A stretch of 27,518 nt of DNA from an uncultured Lachnospiraceae bacterium (GTDB lineage Bacteria > Bacillota_A > Clostridia > Lachnospirales > Lachnospiraceae), in NCBI GenBank assembly GCA_910577835.1, contig CAJTOU010000039.1:1-27518 (forward strand). Reading direction: 5' to 3'. The notes beneath the pieces are model-generated. The model had not been told where the DNA came from. It did no database searches and saw nothing but the letters and a program-made list of their open reading frames with translations. The translations under genes and the position numbers were made by a program. Every line of letters begins with the position of its first letter. The first letter of the stretch is position 1. This document shows, in pieces, positions 23,701-27,518 of the stretch.

Positions 23701-24346
23701 AAAATTCAATGTGAATTTCATCATAAACCGCCTTCAAATCCCTGTCTGGCTGTTCCTTTATCTCACCTGCATTTACAACAATCTTTTCAGCCACAATCAA
23801 ACCTGAAAGCTCCACTGTATCTGCATTCACAGTAACAGTTCCTTCTGGCGCATAAACCAGACCTGCTATTTTTACATCAGAAGCATTGATTGTAATATTT
23901 TCTCCTGCTGTATAAAGAATTCCATTTCTCTCCAGTACAAAGTTGTCCCCGTTTATTTTATGCGACAGCCTTGCTCCTGCGATACCAGAAACAATAATAT
24001 CTGACGAGTTGATAAACAGATTTGAATAGCTGTAAACATCCGTTTCCACATGTGTACTTTCATGATAAGCATCATACAAATTTACAAATTCACCACGGTC
24101 ATAAAGCATATTTTGGATGCTTTGCTCCCATGAAACTTCTGTATCTGTACTGTGGATTCCACCCTGATAAAATGTACCATAATATAACTGTATATCCTGT
24201 GCTATCATGGAATACCAGTTCCTGTTTTTGTTCTGATAAACCATTCCCTGATTTGCCACATTTGCCGCCAGCATTCCTACTTCGGAATATCTCACCAACA
24301 TGATAAATGCTGTTATAACAGCTAAAAATCTCATCTTTTTATTCAT
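20777..24346 (-). CDS. Secreted Rhs/YD-repeat protein with TSP3-like repeats and cysteine-peptidase-like C-terminus
   Basis: The 1189-residue protein has a signal peptide (about 1-28). A beta-rich region at 105-195 (ITINASDVKIAGLVYAPEGT...) resembles stacked bactofilin/beta-helix strands. Calcium-binding TSP3-like repeats follow at 308-395 (DSDEDGLPDGYE, DSDRDGLPDGYE, DRDGDGLSALEE, DTDFDGINDGED). YD repeats run over ~478-910, and the Rhs core lies at ~925-985 (VRYRGYYYDEETGLYYLNTRYYD, then NLYQYCYNNP). After the core comes a separate domain of about 205 residues. It contains NCYLWALN (Cys1032) and PWDYHFMRLQKGEGKWSFKAG (His1126), resembling the NCYAYALN...DYHWYR...WSHK pattern of a cysteine-peptidase-like family I know from memory. 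This is the layout of WapA/Rhs polymorphic toxins. AGGAGG precedes the ATG. Whether the domain cuts protein, cuts peptidoglycan or is inactive is open. Confidence 0.85.
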   Translation of the reverse strand: MNKKMRFLAVITAFIMLVRYSEVGMLAANVANQGMVYQNKNRNWYSMIAQDIQLYYGTFYQGGIHSTDTEVSWEQSIQNMLYDRGEFVNLYDAYHESTHVETDVYSYSNLFINSSDIIVSGIAGARLSHKINGDNFVLERNGILYTAGENITINASDVKIAGLVYAPEGTVTVNADTVELSGLIVAEKIVVNAGEIKEQPDRDLKAVYDEIHIEFYPEILVTSVEEENQIEIYGGNINVRNMEIYTRENRATEFQKIYETKGNEYKFLLSETVQEIDIRVKCTNVFGEEEWSNIESLARTEEGLEDIVIDSDEDGLPDGYEIWDLQTDPYNADSDRDGLPDGYEVLYSHTDPLQFDSNTDRDGDGLSALEEYEKGTNPLYADTDFDGINDGEDIEPLTTEALADQSDYQSSRFEPELGIYDHKKVYIDVNGNRQVQIFNRITKEEYYDDNAGTEFLRVKDADSQVETVIFADGEEADIKTYQYDSEGRKTVWAVNGDVYQYEYNNVKNTADTYLNNQFYNRVTYDENENAVKMEYANEDVIDYEYYQYNEDSLLKSVRLNGEKTFEYEYDGNLLVQVEDFLNDTSYELKYDEENNLTGYKAGDGLEKRISYSKETDIYTESSIYQGEERTVTLYTAEAEDGIQLHALLPNGTELVTESSETKAARYLTETGNSILLDEKEADENSLVISLANLLGTYEYEYDENGNLKTVYENSKKIYDYIYDKNQQLIQYYDYEAGIVSEYSYDNNYNILKSVLSDLSGNKIEEKLYGYGEDTTLGLQKYHGKDIFYDESGNPIKYYNGWEMSWNSGRMLESITNGESVISYRYNKDGIRIGKTVNGIETEYLLDENNKMIGEKCGEDIIWYLYDSGDEISGFEWNGTDYYYVKNGVGDVQGIADKDGTVRCMYDYDVWGKLTDMTGDKELGKRNPVRYRGYYYDEETGLYYLNTRYYDSEVKRFLNRDMLDNETNLYQYCYNNPVLYSDESGMAAYGCSDVNLTVINNVSGYIRRDDQLNNSQECMARYHNGSQYAYFNCYLWALNILVVDKNTFNVEQIAMNEIGIMGTPGYWCNDIRRLKTGDKLNQLEGYVKRDLTALKYKVQSITQTTPSYSLSRHALAFKLRTNPWDYHFMRLQKGEGKWSFKAGWKGPAFWINGKTPNQVTWTEYKCYYSRPVWENVGVAYNSALWYITYK

Positions 24347-24539
24347 ATAGCTCCTCCTTTATAATAATATTTTTAAACCACTTCAGTTTTCCAGTCTCTT
24401 CATCAGGAAACAACTCTTCCTGATACTCAAACCTGTACTGTGCACCTTAAGACTTTCATTGTCTGGCAATTCCATAAACAACTAAGATATCAATATAATA
24501 AATACCAAAGTAACAGTTAAAAATTTCATTTTTACTCAT
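24339..24539 (-). pseudogene. Relic of a small secreted protein gene upstream of the Rhs gene
   Basis: Within the 418-base gap before the Rhs gene there is an ATG (24537-24539) with a purine-rich site, in sequence that resembles the first 50 bases of the Rhs gene less one base. In the shifted frame (24482-24529) it reads MKFLTVTLVFIILIS and stops; the Rhs signal peptide reads MRFLAVITAFIML. Further on, one frame reads MELPDNESLKVH and another reads QYRFEYQEELFPDEETG. The latter continues to a stop at 24339-24341 that overlaps the Rhs start codon. These look like parts of one former coding region broken by small indels or a deletion. Confidence 0.45.
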
Positions 24540-24764
24540 ATAATTTCTCTCTAAATATAATATAAATATTATTATACAAAAAAAGCAGGAAAAAGTTGTC
24601 AGGAAATTGTGAACATTCCTATTTTGAAAATTTTCGTCAATTTCTCCAAAAAAACTGATAAAATATATACAAAGTCTACAATTAATTTTATGAGCTATCT
24701 GTTTTATTAAATCTATTTCTTCTTTAATTTAAAACATAAATATATTATTTTATACTATATCCTT
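24540..24764. other. AT-rich gap between the Rhs operon and the alpha/beta hydrolase gene
   Basis: A weak promoter for the Rhs operon may lie here: TATAAT (24571-24576, minus strand) with CTGACA (24597-24602), but the 20-base spacing is poor. The remaining sequence to 24764 is AT-rich and shows no gene or clear terminator. Confidence 0.35.
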
Positions 24765-25343
24765 TTAAAAATCAAAAGAAATGATAAATTTCTGTACTTC
24801 CTTCATAATTTCCTTTATAATTTCAATCGTTTCCATAATTTCCTCTGCCTCCATACTATGTCCCAATCCCTCAAACTGCTTCAGCTTTATATTTTCACTG
24901 CTGCATACCTTTCTTAACTTTTCAGCCTCTAAAAATCTGTCCTTAGTTCCTGCAATTACCAAATTATCCTCCGGTCGATTCAGCCGTTTTTCTGCCAAAT
25001 ATGGAAGCGTTGGCTTGAGCGGCGTAAAATAAACATTGCGCATCTGTGCCTGTAAACGAATCTGTGCCATAGAGGCCAGTACAGTTCCTATACTTTTAGA
25101 CACAAATATAATATCCCCATATTCTTTTACATTTACATCTTTCAACCGTTCCCAGACATATCCCCATGCATTTTCAATATCCTCATAAATCGTCATCTCT
25201 GATTTTTCTTCTCTATGCGCAGCATAATGCAGATACATCGTATCATATTCCGCACCCTTGCATATTAAATCACTGTAATACAGCAGAGGACAATCTACCC
25301 CATATCTTCTTCCCGGAAAAAATATTGCCAGTTTCTTCTTCAT
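24765..25343 (-). CDS. Small alpha/beta hydrolase
   Basis: This 192-residue protein begins MKKKLAIFFPGRRYGVDCPLLYY, a typical first strand and loop of an alpha/beta hydrolase. A nucleophile-elbow-like sequence is seen in FVSKSIGT (S-x-S-x-G, Ser as nucleophile). The acid is probably Asp in VIAGTKDRF, and the base is His in GLGHSME close to the end. The order Ser-Asp-His fits the fold. The substrate is unknown and there is no signal peptide. The longest frame extends 44 codons further up, into the region of the divergent tyrA leader. The ATG at 25341-25343 with AAAGGA upstream gives the better N-terminus. It is divergent from tyrA. Confidence 0.75.
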   Translation of the reverse strand: MKKKLAIFFPGRRYGVDCPLLYYSDLICKGAEYDTMYLHYAAHREEKSEMTIYEDIENAWGYVWERLKDVNVKEYGDIIFVSKSIGTVLASMAQIRLQAQMRNVYFTPLKPTLPYLAEKRLNRPEDNLVIAGTKDRFLEAEKLRKVCSSENIKLKQFEGLGHSMEAEEIMETIEIIKEIMKEVQKFIISFDF

Positions 25344-25433
25344 AACTAATTCATCCTTTCTAAAAATATTATTTTCATCTGCCTGTATCAATAAAAGACA
25401 GAAACTTATATCTGTTGTCTGTTTTTGTCCAAG

Positions 25434-25462
25434 TTGAATTTCCCTTTTGCCTGTGCTATAAT
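25434..25462 (+). promoter_or_regulatory. Promoter of the tyrA leader
   Basis: TTGAAT (25434-25439), 17 bases, and a perfect TATAAT (25457-25462) preceded by TGC, an extended -10. The start point would be near 25469, about 203 bases before the tyrA ATG, giving an unusually long leader. Confidence 0.7.
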
Positions 25463-25465
25463 AAA

Positions 25466-25628
25466 ACAGGAACAAAGTGCTTTATGACACTGGCCGCTTA
25501 TAAAAACCTTTGCTGCACTTTGTTCAACAATAGCTGCTCTGTAAAGAGCTGTGTCACAGGAAAGGCGAAGCAATTTCCTGTGAAGGAACAAAATGCTTTA
25601 TGGCACTATAAAAATATTTGTTTCCTGT
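25466..25628 (+). promoter_or_regulatory. Structured leader RNA of tyrA with alternative pairings
   Basis: GAACAAAGTGC (25470-25480) pairs perfectly with GCACTTTGTTC (25515-25525). A near copy, GAACAAAATGC (25586-25596), can pair with the same middle segment at 10 of 11 positions. Two more hairpins lie between them: GCTCT/AGAGC with loop GTAA (25536-25549) and CACAGGAAA/TTTCCTGTG (25555-25582). The ends ACAGGAA (25466-25472) and TTCCTGT (25622-25628) are also complementary. No T-box signature is visible. It may be a regulatory leader of tyrA or an independent small RNA; no clear terminator is seen before the gene. Confidence 0.5.
25469..25607 (+). repeat. Pair of 23-bp direct repeats in the tyrA leader
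   Basis: The segments at 25469-25491 and 25585-25607 agree at 21 of 23 positions (GGAACAAA[G/A]TGCTTTATG[A/G]CACT) and are 116 bases apart. Confidence 0.8.
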
Positions 25629-25671
25629 AAAAATAAAGCTCCATAAAATAATGAAAGTAAGAGGAATCAAA

Positions 25672-26805
25672 ATGACATCAACACAAAATCAACCTTTTTT
25701 TCATAAAATCAATCAAATGTCATTCGGTTTTATCGGTCTTGGCCTTATTGGCTCTTCGATTGCCAAGGCTCTGCGAAGCACCTTTCCAAACTGCCGGATT
25801 ATTGCCTTTAACCGCAGTGAAAAGCCTCGCCTGCTCGCATTGGCAGATAAGGTTGCCGATATTGCAGTAGATATAATAAGTCCGGTATTTCAGGAATGTG
25901 ACTATATTTTTTTATGCACTCCTGTTGAATACAATGAAGCTTATTTAAAAACTTTAAAATCCATTATCAAACCCTCCTGTATTATAACCGATGTCGGAAG
26001 TGTCAAGACAAATATCCACAAAGTAGTCATTGATGAGGGTATGGAAGAAAATTTTATTGGCGGACATCCTATGGCAGGTTCCGAGAAGACAGGATATGAA
26101 AACAGCTCTGCTCAGTTATGTGAAAACGCTTTTTATGCCATTACTCCCACTTCGCTCTCTTCCTCCGAAAAGGTCAGCGAATATCGGGCCATTGTGGAAA
26201 GCATAGGAGCAATTCCCATTGTTCTTGATTACCGGACTCACGATTATTCTGTGGCAGCAATCAGTCATTTGCCGCATATTATCGCAGCACAACTTGTCAA
26301 CCTTGTGAGAGATAATGATTCCGGCACACAGATTATGAAACAGATGGCTGCCGGAGGCTTTAAGGATATTACCCGCATTGCTTCTTCTTCACCGGAAATG
26401 TGGGAGCAAATCTGTATGACTAACAGTGAAAATATTGCAACTCTGCTTGATAAATATATCGATTATCTCCAGTCCGCAAAAAAAATGCTGATTGAAAAAA
26501 ACGGCAGCGGTATAAATGAACTGTTTCAAAAAAGTCGTGTTTACCGCAATTCATTCAATGATGGCGGCATCGGTCTGATTCGAAAAGAATTTTTAATTTA
26601 CCTCGATATTGCTGATAAAGCTGGAGCAATTGGAAAAATTGCGGTCAAACTCGCGGATGCAGGTATTAATATTAAAAATATCGGTATTGTCCACAACCGC
26701 GAATTTGAAGGAGGAGTGCTTAAAATCATCTTTTATGATGAAACTACTTATCTGTTGGCAGAGAAGCTTTTAAAAGCTGAGGGCTATACTATATATAAAC
26801 GTTGA
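25672..26805 (+). CDS. tyrA: Prephenate dehydrogenase with ACT domain
   Basis: The 377-residue enzyme converts prephenate to 4-hydroxyphenylpyruvate in tyrosine synthesis. It has the dinucleotide-binding GFIGLGLIGSSIAKAL (about 19-34), ITDVGSVK, the active-site GGHPMAGSEKTGYENS with His132, and ISHLPHIIAAQLVN. Residues ~300-372 form an ACT domain (YLDIADKAGAIGKIAVKLADAGINIKNIGI), suggesting feedback by an aromatic amino acid. The longest frame starts 18 codons upstream; the ATG at 25672-25674 with AGAGGAA is preferred. It is the only plus-strand gene in the window and follows a long structured leader. A large hairpin lies downstream. No other shikimate-pathway genes are visible in the window. 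Confidence 0.94.
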   Translation: MTSTQNQPFFHKINQMSFGFIGLGLIGSSIAKALRSTFPNCRIIAFNRSEKPRLLALADKVADIAVDIISPVFQECDYIFLCTPVEYNEAYLKTLKSIIKPSCIITDVGSVKTNIHKVVIDEGMEENFIGGHPMAGSEKTGYENSSAQLCENAFYAITPTSLSSSEKVSEYRAIVESIGAIPIVLDYRTHDYSVAAISHLPHIIAAQLVNLVRDNDSGTQIMKQMAAGGFKDITRIASSSPEMWEQICMTNSENIATLLDKYIDYLQSAKKMLIEKNGSGINELFQKSRVYRNSFNDGGIGLIRKEFLIYLDIADKAGAIGKIAVKLADAGINIKNIGIVHNREFEGGVLKIIFYDETTYLLAEKLLKAEGYTIYKR

Positions 26806-26858
26806 TATAAACACTGTCTGCAAACAGCTTGGCTGTCAGCGGTATCGCCATTAGAATT

Positions 26859-26938
26859 AAACTGCCGAGCTGACTGAAAAACATATAAATTGTTATATTC
26901 ACAATATTTTATATGTTTTTCAGCTAGTTCGGCAGTTT
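26859..26938 (+). terminator. Large hairpin terminator between convergent genes
   Basis: AAACTGCCGA (26859-26868) pairs with TCGGCAGTTT (26929-26938). Inside this, CTGAAAAACATATAAA pairs with TTTATATGTTTTTCAG. The short part between them pairs on the plus-strand RNA with G-U pairs and one mismatch. A T-rich stretch (GTTTTG) follows. It probably ends tyrA transcripts and may also stop transcripts of the convergent small gene. Confidence 0.6.
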
Positions 26939-26996
26939 GTTTTGCAATCATTCCAAACATTGGATGTCGTTTTACCATTTATACAAATTTTAATTG

Positions 26997-27332
26997 CTAT
27001 TCTGCAAAATATACCGGCATTTTTCCCTGATAATTTTTATTCAGATTTTCCATACTGTCATAATAAATATATTTTCTATTGGAATCCAGAATATTTTCTT
27101 TGTCATATGGCTTCGCAAGCTCTAAAAATTTCCGGTCTATCTGATTGCATACGCCGTCTGCAAAGGCATCATTTCTTTCTTCCTCTGTATGGAAAAATAC
27201 TGTAATATACATCTGCACATCTTTATAAGGTTTTCCAAATGCAATAAATTCCAGTTGATAATGCTCAATACTGTCTTTCAATTCATCAAAAACCTTTAAT
27301 ACCAGTTGATGAATATATTCTTTTTCGTCCAT
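26997..27332 (-). CDS. Small cytosolic protein of unknown function
   Basis: This 111-residue protein (MDEKEYIHQLVLKVFDELKD... ending MPVYFAE) has no signal peptide or membrane segment and alternates helices and beta strands. FIAFGKPYKDVQMYITVFFHTEEERNDAF looks like two strands joined by a loop. The ATG follows GAGGG very closely (about 3 bases), so the start is not certain. It is convergent with tyrA. I do not recognise a family; its base composition and coherent amphipathic pattern support a real gene. Confidence 0.55.
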   Translation of the reverse strand: MDEKEYIHQLVLKVFDELKDSIEHYQLEFIAFGKPYKDVQMYITVFFHTEEERNDAFADGVCNQIDRKFLELAKPYDKENILDSNRKYIYYDSMENLNKNYQGKMPVYFAE

Positions 27333-27518
27333 ACCCTCACGCTGCTACTCAAAATATGGACATATATACCCATATCGAGACACTGAAAGTTTTTACAAAC
27401 ATTTCTTACTGTTTCAACGTGTATGCTTTGGTGATTATATAATACTGTAATTATAAATAACATTGTAATTATATAACACACTACTCACAGGTTCCTGTAC
27501 ACTCCACAGTCGTAAATT

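Noticed and set aside
21765..23806. Several plus-strand open frames opposite the Rhs gene
   Set aside because: They are antisense shadows of the YD repeats, rich in Ser/His/Phe, with no ribosome sites, and the minus-strand gene has clear domains over the whole stretch.
25344..25475. 44-residue N-terminal extension of the alpha/beta hydrolase
   Set aside because: It runs across the divergent tyrA promoter and does not look like a signal peptide or known domain.
25469..25671. T-box leader for tyrA
   Set aside because: The T-box consensus and the specifier/antiterminator layout are absent, and no terminator precedes the gene.
1..27518. CRISPR array, tRNA/rRNA genes, insertion sequences or prophage genes
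   Set aside because: No regularly spaced repeats, cloverleaf sequences, transposase or phage structural motifs were seen on either strand.

Overview
The window looks like a chromosomal segment of a low-GC Clostridia bacterium, most likely a Lachnospiraceae-type gut anaerobe. This rests on AT-rich sequence, Gram-positive ribosome binding sites (AGGAGG/GAGG) and sigma-A-type promoters with extended -10 boxes. The gene set also fits: a PrsA-like lipoprotein, a CsbB/GtrA/YfhO set, pyruvate kinase with an extra C-terminal domain, and a TatD-associated radical SAM protein. The genus cannot be fixed from the sequence alone. Almost every gene is on the minus strand; the exception is tyrA near the right end. 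I see no tRNA, rRNA, CRISPR array, insertion sequence or prophage module.

Layout by position. (1) 1-1693: the 5' part of a HelD-like helicase, preceded by a eukaryotic-type HisA. (2) 2090-2992: an AAA-ATPase of the family that normally ends in a PD-(D/E)XK nuclease. Here the nuclease part is missing and only an out-of-frame trace of the normal C-terminus remains. (3) 3187-13260: a long co-directional run. In transcription order it holds a radical SAM protein, a Maf-GH13 amylase fusion, an AraC regulator, a Cof-type HAD phosphatase, a small acidic protein, a PrsA-like lipoprotein, a CsbB-like glycosyltransferase, GtrA and YfhO. The last three form a textbook three-component extracytoplasmic glycosylation system. 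(4) 13355-13553: a probable stand-alone structured RNA with its own promoter and terminator. (5) 13648-18815: central metabolism, with citrate synthase (behind a perfect consensus promoter), pyruvate kinase, panC and panB (behind a structured leader). (6) 19291-24346: a secreted Rhs/YD-repeat protein of 1189 residues whose C-terminal domain resembles a cysteine peptidase, translationally coupled to a signal-peptide/single-TM surface protein. A decayed gene relic lies just upstream. (7) 24765-27332: an alpha/beta hydrolase, a long structured leader in front of prephenate dehydrogenase, and a small unknown protein.

The most unusual items are the Maf-GH13 fusion, the Rhs toxin-like operon with a membrane-anchored candidate partner, the orphan RNA at 13.4-13.55 kb, and the tyrA leader. 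In that leader one segment can pair with either of two near-identical repeats.

All functional calls come from reading motifs by eye. No database search or folding program was run. Several start codons were moved inward from the longest open frame because a good ribosome binding site and the family N-terminus agree on a later ATG.
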